From positions 472,616,400 to 472,680,399 of the forward strand of contig NC_081406.1 in the NCBI RefSeq assembly GCF_030272615.1: a DNA stretch of 64,000 bases, given 5' to 3'. A model generated the notes under the pieces. That model saw only the letters and a program-made list of their open reading frames with translations, ran no database searches and was not told where the DNA came from. Positions 45,915 through 57,286 of this stretch are shown here, one piece after another. The DNA comes from Cryptomeria japonica. Lineage: Eukaryota > Streptophyta > Pinopsida > Cupressales > Cupressaceae. Within the stretch, counting starts at the first letter, position 1. The number at the start of each line of letters is the position of its first letter. The position numbers and the translations under genes were made by a program.

Positions 45915-46990
45915 CTAAGTCACGACATTCGACGAATTTCATGTTTGAAGTTCGAATTTTGCTGAAGTTTGAATTTTGGCAAATTCCAAACTTTTATATA
46001 AAATGCATTGAAATTCGGCCATTTATTCGTACAATAAAGCACATCATTTTTTTTAATTATATAAATTTTTTAAGTGTTTCTTTTAGGGTTTTTGAACAAC
46101 CTTTAAGGTCTTCGGCTGATTTTATTTATAAAACACTACTCTCTGCCTCTTTAAACATACAACTCAACCCGAGTGAAAATATTACTTTGGGTTTTGAAGT
46201 TGGTGTGCTTGCGAAGAGCCTAAGACCAGTGGCGGACTGAAAGAGGCGAACTGGTGTTGAGGAGGATTAAAAGAGGCAAACTCGTGCTAAGGCAGATTGA
46301 AAGAAGTGAGTTGTGTTGGCGCTTGGTGGATTGACAAAGGCGTTGAGAGAGACATATCTGTTTGTCGAATTTGGCTAGTAGTGAGAGGCATTTGTGTCTA
46401 TATATTGTGGTTGGGCCATTAGTGGACTGAGGTGTTTGAGGACTAGCGATTGTGATAATTCCAAACCATTCCAAAATTCCTCCTATCGTCGCTATTTTCA
46501 GGTAGGCTTCATTCCGCCATTTTGTTTTTTGTATTTTTGAGGCTTCATTCGATATAGTTTATAAATTATAAGAGATTAAATAACTAAATGAAATTTTATT
46601 AAAAGTTAAATTCAATATAGCTTCTATTTAGTAATATTTTTAATAAAAAAGTTTAATCTTGAATCAAATTATACGAAAATATTCATATATTAATTTTTTA
46701 ATAGTATAAATTTAAAATGTTATATTAAATTAGGTATATATCGTTAGATTAAAAAATTGTTATATTAAATTAAATTATGTAATATTTTATTAAATTAAAT
46801 TTAATAAACATATATGTTTAAAAATATAATTATATATTTGTTATATGATACACTTTTTATTTTAATAATAGATGTGTATAAAATTATTCGCAATTTTTAT
46901 TTAATTCAGTTATTACTATTATTTTAAATAAAAATTAATTAATATTTTAAATATTAAATATTTTTTTCCTTCTAAATTGTATAGATTGTA

Positions 46991-48985
46991 ATGGCTCCTA
47001 ACAAATCAACTTCAAAGGCATGGAAATATGTGACCCGCAATGGTGTTGAGCTCCATTGTAACAAGTGCCCAATTTTTTTTACTGGAACTTTAACAAGGGC
47101 AATGGACCACTTGCTTGGTATTACAGGGGGTGAAGGTGGAGGTGTTCTTGCATGTTCAAATGTGACCCTAGAAACTAGAGATATTTTAGAGAAAGAGCAT
47201 TCCTCTTTGATTGCAGGAAAAATGAAGAAGACACAAAAGAAATAGAGAATTGAAGAGGATGTGTCTAGATTAACATCTATTCTGTCTTCCTCTTCCAATC
47301 TATCCAAGGCCATAGGGGCATTGAAAGAGAGTGGAACATTAAGCAGCTTTTGGAAATTAGCAGAGAAACAACAGGTTGATGATGCACTAGCTGATTTGTT
47401 TTACACAAGTGCTATTCCATTGAATGTAGCTAGAAATCTGCATTTTCGCAATGCAATTCAAAAAGTTGTAGAGTTTGGCAAAGGGTACACACCTCCCACT
47501 TCAGAGGCTTTCGGGACAAATCTTTTGTAGAGGTCAATAGATAGAGTGATTGAGAAATTAGCTAAGGTCAAAGCCTCTTGGAAGGCAACATGTTGCACCA
47601 TATTGAGTGATGGATGGTTTGATATATGCCAAAGGCCATTGATCAATGTTTTGGTGGCTTGCCCTGAAGGTGTTGTGTTCTTCAAGGTAATTGACACCAT
47701 GAACCAAAATAAAACTTCCAAATACATTTTTCAAATATTAGAGGATACCATTCTTGAAATAGGAATGAAGAATGTGATTCAAGTGATAATTGATAGTGCA
47801 ACAAATTGTGTGGGAGCTGGGAAATTGATTGTTAAGAAGTATCCACAAATATATTGGAGTCCATGTGCAACCCATTGTTTGGATTTGTTGCTTCATGACT
47901 TGGTTAAATTTTCATGGATACATGAAGCAATTCATAGAGGGAGATCAATTGCAAATTTCATAAGAAATCGTCTCACATAGAGTCTTTATAGGCAACATAC
48001 ATCTAGGGAGTTGTTGAGGCCTTGTGATACAAGGTTTGCTTCATTTTATATCACTTTGAAAAGAGTGGTTGAAGAGAAAGCAACTTTGAGATCTGTTATT
48101 TGTTCCAAAGAGTGGGAAAATTCAGCGCTTTTTGAAAGTACTAAGGGAAAGAACATAGAGCAAATTGTTTTAAATAGCAGCTTTTGGGAAAATGGAACAA
48201 AGGTTTTGAGTATATGTGGGCCAATTGTTGACGTGTTTCATATGGTTAATGGTGACACTCCTTGCCTTGGCATGCTTTATGAAAACATGGACCATTGTAA
48301 GGAAGCTATTCAAAGAGCACTAAATAATGTGGAAGTAGAGTACATGGAGATATGGGAGATAGTTGATTCTACATGGAAAATGATACACACACCTTTACAT
48401 GCAACAACTTGCTATTTAGAGCCTAAGCTATTTCATATTGATATACAAAGTGATTTTGAAATTGTGGCAGGGTTTCATGAAACCATTAACAAATTTGAAC
48501 TAGATCCAATAGTTGCAGCTCTAATTAGAGACCAAAGTTGGGTATATAGGAGAGCAGAAGGGTTGTTTGGAATAGCAGTAGCCAAATATGTTATGGCATG
48601 AGATGTGGTACCTAGTTATAGATGGTGGATGGACTATGGAGCAAAAACTCCTGAACTTTAGCGCTTTGCCCTTCAAATACTAAGTTAGGGGGCAAGTTTA
48701 TCAGCTCTTGAGAGGAATTGGAGTTGCTTTGACGACATCCATTCCAAGTAGAGGAACAAGTTGTCTGAAAAGTTGGGAGATCTTGTCTACATTTGTAGCA
48801 ATTTAAAATTGTTCATGAACAAATCAGTAAACGACTCCACATCTTCACAACAACGAATTTCAGAGGACATAGAAGTGCCAGTTGTAGATGAGCCTGACTT
48901 TTTTGATGAGGAATTGGATAGTGATACAGATGACGGTGCTACATCATCTAAGCCAAGTGCTCTTAATGACTTAGAACTTTTTTGA
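46991..48985 (+). pseudogene. hAT transposase with BED finger, DUF659 and hATC regions
   Basis: One plus frame spans about 665 codons with seven stops (about 47242, 47528, 47978, 48599, 48658, 48686, 48750). It starts MAPNKSTSKAWKYV with a BED-type CNKCPIFF finger. SDGWFDICQRPLINVLV, DSATNCVGAGKLIVKKYP and WSPCATHCLDLLLHDL are the DUF659/RNase H-fold catalytic blocks. LRPCDTRFASFYITLKR follows. The dimerisation region reads WWMDYGAKTPEL, RFALQILS and ALERNWSCFDDIHSK. An acidic tail ends it. Six stops are TAG and one is TGA, mostly where Gln or Arg is expected. Confidence 0.92.
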
Positions 48986-49143
48986 AAGTTCTGGCTTTTA
49001 ATTTTACCTTTTTGAAAAGAAAACATCTTCACAATCGTGATTTCACACGTTTCTTATGGTTTATATTTTATAAAGGTGCCATCCTTTTATAATGATTTTA
49101 AATCTATTCAGCAATGTTAAACTATTTTGATAATTTATCATAA

Positions 49144-49148
49144 GTGTT
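49144..49148. repeat. Left target duplication GTGTT of the inner Copia
   Basis: GTGTT recurs at 54633-54637, directly outside the other LTR. Confidence 0.82.
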
Positions 49149-49330
49149 TTTGAATAACAAAGATTCACTGGTAAAAATACTTAGTTTATTAACTGAGAGA
49201 ATATTACAATATATAGAAATACAAAAACACTGTAGATATTAATAAAGTTACCTACTTCTAACTACCTGTTACTGTAGACACCTAATTACAGTATTGACCA
49301 TTTCTGTAATAAAGAAATATAATTCTAACA
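49149..49330 (-). mobile_element. 3' LTR of the inner Copia
   Basis: Minus-strand start TGTTAGAATTATATTTC after a polypurine tract reading ATCAAGGGAGGG. The end GTTATTCAAA has lost the terminal CA dinucleotide through one substitution. Confidence 0.9.
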
Positions 49331-49345
49331 CCCTCCCTTGATGGT
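49331..49345 (-). promoter_or_regulatory. Polypurine tract of the inner Copia
   Basis: The minus strand reads CCATCAAGGGAGGG directly before the LTR. Confidence 0.75.
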
Positions 49346-49765
49346 CAATCTATCAAAAACACCAAGTTGCCCCCTGAATTTTACAAATTTATCCGGGCTC
49401 AAAGACTTGGTGAGAATATCCACAGTCTGATCCGTTGTCAGAACATACTGCAATTGAACTAATCCTTCTTCTTCCAGCTTGCGGATGTAGTGACAATGAA
49501 GTTTGACATGCTTGGTACATTCATGGAAGACTGGATTTTTGGCCAGTTTGAGCACCCCTTGATTATCTATATACAAGGGAGAAGGACCTGCTTGCGGCAT
49601 CTGCATGTCAGAAAGCATCCTTCAAAGCCAAATTGCCTCACATTTGGCCTTGGCTGTTCCCCGATATTCGGCTTCGGTCAAGGAAAGAGCCACGACCTGT
49701 TGCTTCTTGCTGCTCCAAGTGACGACATTAGTACCCAAACTGAATACGTACCCAGAAGTGGATTT
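49346..49765 (-). pseudogene. Inner Copia RNase H
   Basis: KSTSGYVFSLGTNVVTWSSK, SLTEAEYRGTAKAKCEAI, YIDNQGVLKLAKNPVFHECT, KHVKLHCHYI and LTKSLSPDKFVKFRGQLG are the family blocks. TGA stops replace Arg in the DRKSTSG and WLRRML contexts (CGA to TGA). Confidence 0.9.
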
Positions 49766-50743
49766 TCAGTCATCCACTGATCCTGCCCAATTTGAGTCAG
49801 TATAACCAATCAGCTTTGGATCGTTGCACCTGCCATACAGAATGCCATAGTTTGAAGTGCCTTTCACATATCGCAGCACTCGCTTCGCTGCAATCCAATG
49901 ATCAGCTTTTGGGGCTGTCATGAAGCGAGAGATGTAGTTGACAACAAAACAGATGCCAGGTCTAGTGGCAGTGAGGTAGATGAGGCTGCCTACTAGTTGC
50001 TTGAATTCGGTTTCGTCTACTACAGGTGAATCAAACTTGGTTGATAACTTCAACCCTTTCTCCATAGGTGTGGAAGCAGGTTTACAATCCTGCATTCGAA
50101 ACTTGTCAAGCAAACTGCGGGCGTACTTGGACTATGAAATAAAGATACTGTCATCAGTCTGCCACACTTCGACACCTAAGCAATAATGGTGTAGCCCCAA
50201 ATCTATCATGTCAAAAGCTTGGCACAAGTCCTGTTTGATGGTTGTAATCAAATGTGCTGAATTGCCAGTAATGATCAAGTCATCCACGTAGACAACAAGA
50301 AAAAGGATATTATCACCGAAGAGTTTGACATACATATTAGTGTCAGAGGGACTGTGCTGAAAACCATGTTCAACCAAATACTGATCAATCTTGAAGTACC
50401 AAGCTCGAGGGGCTTTCTTTAGGCCATAGAGGGCTTTTAGCAATCGGCAAACCTGCTGTTCCTTACTAGGAACCTTGAAGCCAGGAGGTTGAGTCATATA
50501 AACTTCTTGCAACTCGCCGTTTATGAATGCACTCTTAACATCCATCTGGTGAAGTTTCCATCCAAACTGAGCTGCAATAGTGAGAAGAAGACGAATTGTA
50601 CTCATCTTGGTAGTAGGAGCAAAAGTCTCCTCGTAGTCAATGCCTTCCTGCTGTGTAAAGCCCTGACCAACTAATTTGACCTTGTACTTATCCAAAGTAC
50701 CATCTGCATGATACTTGACTTTGTAAACCCATTTACAGCTCAT
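49766..50743 (-). pseudogene. Inner Copia reverse transcriptase
   Basis: MSCKWVYKVKYHADGTLDKY, FAPTTKMSTIRLLLTIAAQF, MDVKSAFINGELQEVYM, LYGLKKAPRAWYFKID and the intact LVVYVDDLIITGN box run in one frame. One TAG stands where QSKYARSLL is expected. GSLIYLTATRPGICFVVNYI ends the palm-thumb part. Apart from that stop the enzyme looks conserved. Confidence 0.93.
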
Positions 50744-51585
50744 AAGTTTCTTTCAGGAGGTAGATCAGAAAGAACCCAAGTGTTATTCTTCAAAAGACTA
50801 TGGTATTTTGTCTCCATAGCCTTTTCCCACTTAGGAATGCCTTTAGCCTTAGAATGTGTCTAGGGCTCATGGATGCTATGGATGTTGGCCATAAGTGCAA
50901 AGTTGACTATATTCTGCTGCTTTCTCTTGTCGCAAACTGATCTATCCTCAAGAAGCTCATCATCATGAAGATCTCCTATTGTCTTAGCCCACCATTTAGG
51001 CTTGAGGGTAGAAGTACCAACATTTGAAATTGGAGGAACAACATCCCTTGGGGTTTCTGGAACAAAGTCATTTGGATGCGAATCTTGTGAAAAATCAGGT
51101 GGTGCTGGATCGGTAAATTCCTCATCTTCAATGTCAGAATGCTTGGAAGCCCTCCTATCATGGGAACCAAGAGGAAGACGAACACCAACATTAGAAGTCT
51201 TCATAGACGGAGTCGTAGGATTAGGAGTAGAAGGCATAAATGGACCAGTAGTCTCATCAACCACAACATCACGACTAAAAATGAGACGATCTGTCTCCAC
51301 ATCCATCAACCTGTAGGCCTTGTGGTTGTCGCTGTAACCAGTAAACATAAGTGTTTGGCTCTTTGAATCCAGCTTAGCATGCTTGGCGTCTGGAATCCAT
51401 ACAATAGTGGTAGAACCAAAGACTTTCAAATGGCTCACTTTAGGCTTGCGTTCTGACCAGACTTCTTCAGGAGTCTTCTTAACGACATGTTTAGGTGACC
51501 GATTCAGGAGGTAGACTGCAATATAAACTGCTTCAGCCCAATATTTCTTAGGAACATTGTGATGCTCTATCACAGAACGAGCCAT
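50744..51585 (-). pseudogene. Inner Copia integrase C-terminal region and linker
   Basis: MARSVIEHHNVPKKYWAEAV, YLLNRSPKHVVKKTPEEVW, LKVFGSTTIVWIPDAKHAKL and the GYSDNHKAYRLMD segment are the GKGY-like end of Copia integrase. An acidic linker follows up to a TAG after SIHEP. The last 110 bases are in another frame. Confidence 0.88.
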
Positions 51586-52649
51586 TTCAATAATGGTGCG
51601 ATTTCTACGTTCAATGACACTATTCTGTTGAGGGGTGTATGGTGTGGTGAGTTGGCGCTTAATGCCATGTGTAGCACAAAAGGTAGAGAAGTCATTGGAA
51701 CAAAACTCCCCCCCCCCTTCCCATTATCTGACCTTAGAGTGATAATTTGAGAACTAGATTCTTTCTCAACTAAGGCCTTATACTGCTGAAATATACTGAA
51801 CACATTTGATTTATTTTTCAGAAAATACACCCACATTTTATGACTGAAATTGTGAACAAATAACAAGAAGTACCTACAACCAGTAACAAAAGGTGTATTC
51901 ATTGGCCCACATACATCAGCGTGAACCAACTGAAGGACCTTGGAGGTTCGTCAAGAATCACCATCCGAGAATGGTGTCCGATGCTGCTTCCCAGCTTGAC
52001 AGGCTCCACATTCTCCATGATTTTGAGGTTGTATCTCAGGTAGACCAACAACCAAACCCTCTTGAGATAACTGAGAGAGATAGTGCACGTTTAAGTGCCC
52101 ATAACGTTGATGCCAAAGTGTTTTGATGGATGTGCTCCTAGCAACCAGAGCGTGCTCGTGAGAATCGTCGGAATCATCAAGTCTATACAAACCATGATCC
52201 TCAAGTCCCATAGCGATTGTAGTACGAGTCTCCCTATCAACAATGTTGTAGATGGACGAATTGAAGATAACATCTAATTGAGGAGAATGCCTCATGATTT
52301 GGCTGACGGAGAGGAGATTATGTTCTATGCTTGGAACATAGTAGACATCAAGAAAAAGTAAATTTCTACCTCCTGAGTGAATCTGGACAGTGTCCTTACC
52401 AGCAACTGTGTACTCTTCTCCTCCTCTGAAGATTACTGAGTTCGAGAATGGTTCAAATTTTGTGAACCAATCCCGACGATGAGTAAAATGCCATGAAGTC
52501 CCTGCATCAATATACCAGGTAGAAGAGTGTACTGGATCTGTTGTTCTCTTAGCCATAAAAGCATAGAATGCAGATTCTTTTTGCTCTGAGTGCTCTGCGA
52601 CATTTGCCTTTTGTTGAGACCCTCCTTGCTTCTTTTGTTCAGAAGCCAA
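51586..52649 (-). pseudogene. Inner Copia protease and integrase N-terminus/core
   Basis: Protease WYIDAGTSWHFTHRRDWF keeps the active-site D. The integrase finger reads LWHQRYGHLNVHYL and CGACQAGKQH, and the core has DVCGPMNTPF and LRSDNGKGGG. A run of G (plus-strand C, about 51709-51718) interrupts the DNGGEF box and shifts the frame. A TGA sits before RTSKV (CGA to TGA). Confidence 0.9.
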
Positions 52650-53441
52650 TCAAATTCGACACTCGGCCTTGATGTGATCAAACTTATGATAATAATTGCA
52701 CCAAGTGTTGTTCTTCTTGTTGTCCTGAGAAGAACCAGAGCCTTTCGGCTGAGAAGATTGAGCCTTCCCTTTGTTCTTAGCAAAAGATTTGGCAGAGAAC
52801 GCTTGCTCGGTGGAGGTGGAACTAGTACTACTTCCAAACTGTTGGCGCCACTGATCTTGCTGTAAAAGCTTGTTACAAAGATCAGAATACTTCAAATCGA
52901 CATCAATGGAAGTGATATTCAACATTTCAATGAAATCCTCATAAGATTTGGGCAAACTGTTCAGAGTGATGACGACCATGTCCTCTTCCTCCATTGTGCG
53001 ACCAATCGCCTCAAGTTGATCACGGATGTCCTTGATCTTTGTCAAGTGATTATGCAAAGGTGTCCTCTCGTCCATCATAATCAAAAAGAGCATGTTCTTC
53101 AGAAAGAATGGTCTACTCTTGTTAGAGGTTTCATGGAGACACTTTAGATGATCCCATATCTCCTTCGTAGTTTTGTCGGACGGTACCTGAGGTAGCTGCT
53201 CATCGGTGATGGAGAGTTTAATGAGCATGACTGCTTCTTGATAGCGCTCATCCCATTTGTCCTGATCTTTGCTGGCTGTAGTAGGACGAGACACGTTTTC
53301 CAAAACAACTTGATCGAGGCAACAATATTCAAAGATCGTAAGCATGCGTTGCTTCCAGGTGTTGTAATTCTTCCCATTGAACTTTTGGTTGCATTTGAGC
53401 ATTATATTTGTTAGAGATGCCATCACGTACCCCGGTGTCAA
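52650..53441 (-). pseudogene. Inner Copia gag
   Basis: MASLTNIMLKCNQKFNGKNY, NTWKQRMLTIFEYCC, LKCLHETSNKSRPFFLKNML and LNSLPKSYEDFIEML are standard Copia gag (UBN2-type) blocks. The knuckle reads CNYYHKFDHIKAEC, so its second Cys is Tyr and a Gly is Asp. A TGA in CRI*LAS separates gag from the pol frame and probably replaces CGA. Confidence 0.9.
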
Positions 53442-54439
53442 ACTAGTGAAGGCACAAATTCCAAGGCACGAAAACCAACAAATGAAAACAAAGGGTTTTT
53501 AAAAATTCTGCAAGTTAGATTCAAAGGCAGAAACTGAAACCCTAACACGATTTTCAAGGCAATTGTTTTTTGAAAGACCCAAAAGAATCTAACGGAGACC
53601 TAGAAGAGCTCTCGAAAAACCCACCAAGAATCTGCACTCAATTTTTGAATCGGACTAAAACCCAGAGAGTTATAGTGAAAACCCTAGTTGCAGAAAAACC
53701 CAAATAGTGGTTTTGTGAGAAACCCTAGCCGTTAAAAAAAATTACCAAGGGTTTGATATAAACCCTAGGCGGCAAAATTGATGAAGTTGCAAAAATGTAT
53801 GAAATTCTAGGCATGGAAACCAAGCGTGAAGAAAAGATTGCAGTAGTCACACTCAACTCAGACGAGTAGATTGCTTGAAAATAATTTGTAGAAATCGCGA
53901 TGTGCAGAAAGACAGAGGTCGTAGGAAGAGAGAGAAGCATGCACAAAAGAAAACAGTTGCCGTCGTGGAAAAATAAACCCAGATCGTGCGAAAAATCGCG
54001 AAATAGCTGTGGAAGACGCGAGCAGAGAAACCCTTTTTGCGGAAAACCAGAAAATCACAGAGAGAGCTGCACGGGAAAAAAAAAGGTCGCGCAAAAATAT
54101 CGTGCGATATTTGTAGGTCGTGCGGTTTTCTTTCTTTCTTTATGAGCCACGAAAAAAAGAAGACATGCGAAGAATTGCAAAAAGACGCGATTTGCAGGTC
54201 GCGGGTCAAAGAAAAAATGGCGCTGAAATATAGAGATAAAATCACGAGTTGAAATGGTAGGTCGCGGCATAAACACAGGCAACGAAAAATCACGATTTTC
54301 TGGGTCAAGGGTTGCAGGTTTAAAAATGGTCACGAAAACCTTTGCACGGGAGCCTGGCATAGAAAACCCTAGATGAGTTTTTGAAAAATTTCCAAAATAT
54401 TATATTAAACAATTTTTTTGAAAAATTCCCTTACCCAAG
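53442..54439 (-). other. Inner Copia 5' leader
   Basis: About 1 kb of untranslated leader between the primer site and gag, with repeated TCGCGAAA-like and TCGTGCG-like motifs (53970-54280). Plus and minus open frames here are not genes. Confidence 0.6.
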
Positions 54440-54451
54440 CTCTAATACCAT
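54440..54451 (-). promoter_or_regulatory. tRNA-Met primer-binding site of the inner Copia
   Basis: Minus strand TGGTATTAGAGC, one change from the canonical TGGTATCAGAGC, directly at the LTR end. Confidence 0.88.
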
Positions 54452-54632
54452 GTGAATAACAAAGATTCATTGGTAAAAATACTTAGTTTATTAACTGAGA
54501 GAATATTACAATATATAGAAATACAAAAGCACTATAGATATTAATGAAGTTATCTACTTCTAACTACCTGTTATTGTAGACACCTAATTACAGTATTGAC
54601 AATTAACATAATAGAGAAATATAATTCTAATA
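54452..54632 (-). mobile_element. 5' LTR of the inner Copia
   Basis: Partner of 49149-49330. It ends GTTATTCACA beside the primer site; its start has changed to TATTAGAATT. Confidence 0.9.
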
Positions 54633-54762
54633 GTGTTACGTATATTTAAAAATAAACAAAATTATACAAGGTGAATTTAATTTGAATTTTAAAAAAAAAA
54701 TTTTTACCCTTGCCAAATTTCATCCAAATTTAAGGCTGTCAAATTCGAATGTTGTGACTTTG

Positions 54763-55640
54763 GCCGCCATTTTTAGAACTAAACAAATGGTGCTCAACTT
54801 TTCTAGAGGAGCAAAGTCCTCTTCATAATCAATGCCTTCTCATTGTGAGAACCCTTTTGCAACCAACTGTGTTTTATGCTTGTCAAGTGGATCGTTAGCT
54901 TTGTACTTGACCTTTGTACACTCATTTGTAGTCAATGTGTTTCTTCCTTGGTGGAAGATTTGAAAGAAGCCAAGTCTTATTTTTCATAAGACCCTTATGT
55001 TTGGTTTCCATGGCCTTTTCTCATTCAGTTTTCCTTTTGCCTCTAAAAATTCTGGGGGCTTATAAATTCCTTGAAGATTGGCCATAAGAGCAAAGTTAAT
55101 GATGTTCTTGCTCTAGCCTCTCGATGATCTAAGTGTATTCATTTCATCATCCTAAACATCATCAATGATGCTTTCCTACCATTTTTATCTCTTTTTAGGA
55201 GAGTCTTCAATCAGATCACTGTTGTCGCCATGACTTGGGATTCCTATTTCTATGTCATTTTGATGTTGATCCAGGTTATCATCAAGAAATTCTTTTGGTA
55301 CTGTTACTTTCCTGAGAGACTCATGCTCAAAATTCTCCCCTTCAGGCAGAGCCAATGAAAGCTAGACACATGAATCCTTAGCCTGAAAAGGCCGATCTTC
55401 AGTTATCTTTATCTCTAAAGATAGTTGAAAGGGCCCAACTTCTTCATTAATCAAAACATCCCCGTTGAAAGTCAAATGGTCAATGTCACCATTAATTAGC
55501 CTGTAGGCTTTATGATTTTCACTATACCTTGTAAGCATTAACTTCTTACTCTTCAAGTCCAACTTGGTTCTCTTTGTAGTTAGAATCCAAACACATGCAG
55601 TAGAACCAAAGACTTTAAGATGAATCCCTTTCAGTTTCCT
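54763..55640 (-). pseudogene. Decayed Copia: RT N-terminus and integrase C-terminus
   Basis: The minus strand reads EGIDYEEDFAPLEKLSTI just before the hAT junction, with a frame change in the linker. LTRYSENHKAYRLINGDIDH (about 55545-55490) is the integrase end. The pieces match the inner Copia's order but are more degraded. Confidence 0.75.
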
Positions 55641-56428
55641 CCTAGATCAAGCTTCCTTTGGGGTCTTCTCCTTCATTGCCTGTGTCAGAGACTTGTTGAG
55701 AAGATAAACTGCCATGTAAGCTGCCACAACCCAAAAATTCTTGGGAACACTCCTATTCTCCAACATACATTTGTTCATCTCTGTAATTGAATGGTTCCTT
55801 CTCTCAACTACTCCATTCTATTGTGGAGTATAGGGTGTTTTGTATTGATGTTTTATTCTGTATTCAGCACAAAATTCATTGAATTTCTTTGAACATAATT
55901 CACCTCCATTATCATATCTAAGAGTAGTTAATGTACAACAAGACTCTTTCTCTACTAATGATTTGAAATTTTCGAATTCCTTAAACACATCTAATTTTGA
56001 CTTCAAGAAAAACACCCACATTTTCCTATTGAAATCATAAACAAACAAAAGAAAGTATTTGGCACCAGTGATTGATGCCCTATACATTAGTCCACAAACA
56101 TTTGCATGAATGTACTATAGGACTCTCAAGGTTTTCCAAGCCCGTCCATCTGATATGGAATTCTATGCTGCATTCTTGCTTGGCAAGCTCCGCAAACATC
56201 CTGTATCTGTTGCTGTATCTCTGGTAAACCCTCTACCAGATTCTTGTGAGCCAATTGAGAGAGGTAGGTTAGGTTGAGGTGCCCATACCACTGATGCCAA
56301 AGCATATTGACATTAGATGCACCCTTGGCTGCCAATGTACGCTCATGAACTTTTCCAATATCAACAAGCCGATACAAAACCATAATCTTCAATACCAATA
56401 GCGATGGTTTTCTTGGATTCCTTGTCAA
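55641..56428 (-). pseudogene. Decayed Copia integrase
   Basis: The finger LWHQWYGHLNLTYLSQLAHK with CGACQARMQHR and the core TGAKYFLLFVYDFNRKMWVF with LRYDNGGELCSKKFNEFCAE keep most landmarks. Stops separate 56126 from 56087. Confidence 0.88.
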
Positions 56429-56900
56429 CTATATAGCATTTGCGTTTGCTAAATATGACATTCAAATTGGGACAATGATGCATAAGTTGACTCACAAATA
56501 GCAAATTGAACTCCATTATCAATACATAGTACACATTGAGAAAAATGAGATTTGTTGCTCAAGAAGTTATTTGCACATTTCTTCTGCGAACAACTGTGTA
56601 CTCCTCACCACCATGAAGATCATTGAATTTAAGCAAGTAGTATGCTTTGTAAACCAATCTTTGTTGTGGCCGAAATGTTGAGATGCTCCAGAATTAATGT
56701 ACCACATAGAAGACTTTGATTGATCTATTGGTTGTTTGGCCATGCAAGCATAGGCAATTAATTTCTTTTGCTCAAAATGCTCCGTGACATGAGCCTTTTG
56801 TCAAGGTCCTCCCTAGTTGGATTTTTGTATGCCCACCTCTTTCTGCAGTGCTTCTTCATATGACCCATTTTACTACAATAATGATGTGTGATATTTTTCA
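56429..56900 (-). pseudogene. Decayed Copia protease and gag knuckle
   Basis: The minus strand reads WYINSGASQHFGHNKDWF (protease, active-site D changed to N). Upstream is HHYCSKMGHMKKHCRK, a gag zinc knuckle with one Cys lost. The rest of gag is not recognisable. Confidence 0.75.
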
Positions 56901-57286
56901 ATTCAAATTATTCTTTTGCCCTTTCTTTTGAGGCCATTTGCCTTTGGCCTTGTCATTGGTTTTAATTGCCTATACCACACCCTATGTATCATTACTACTA
57001 CTAAATGGCTAAAAAACTTAATAAAAAATCTAGCCATTGATTGCAGAAAACAAGTCACGGTTTCTGGTGAAAAATATCATGCACCCCTGCAGGGAATCGC
57101 TGTGGTTTTTGAACAAGAAAAATCTATGATTTCTACACAAATTTGCACGATTTTTAACAGACGACTACTGCAATTTTGACTACTTTTAAACCTGCAATTT
57201 CCACGGGAAAAAAAATCCACAATTTCTTCAAATAAAAATCCAACATTGTTTGTTTTTATAACTAGGTAGGAAATTAAAGTTGAATT
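56901..57286 (-). other. Leader-like DNA of the decayed Copia
   Basis: Noncoding sequence similar in style to the inner Copia leader. Most of gag appears deleted between the knuckle and this region. Confidence 0.4.

Larger units (their letters stand above)
49149..54632 (-). mobile_element. Nearly complete Copia element inside the hAT
   Basis: Two short LTRs of about 182 bp, primer site, gag, protease, integrase, RT, RNase H and polypurine tract are all present in order on the minus strand, with exact GTGTT target duplications. The LTRs differ at roughly 15 of 182 positions by eye, mostly transitions, indicating an old insertion. Coding is broken by five point stops and two frame changes. It is the youngest layer of the nest. 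Confidence 0.93.
45915..54762 (+). mobile_element. hAT DNA transposon, itself interrupted by a Copia element
   Basis: Terminal inverted repeats CTAAGTCACGACATTCGA (left) and TCGAATGTTGTGACTTTG (right) match apart from two bases. Eight-base near-duplications flank them. Without the 5.5-kb Copia inside, it is about 3.4 kb. It carries one degraded transposase frame. Insertion into the Copia RT gives the order of events. Confidence 0.8.

Noticed and set aside
51002-52865. Plus-strand frames opposite the inner Copia pol
   Set aside because: Shadows of the minus-strand polyprotein.
53725-54360. Several frames on both strands rich in Phe/Ser/Arg
   Set aside because: They lie in the untranslated leader of the inner Copia and have no gag or other domain.
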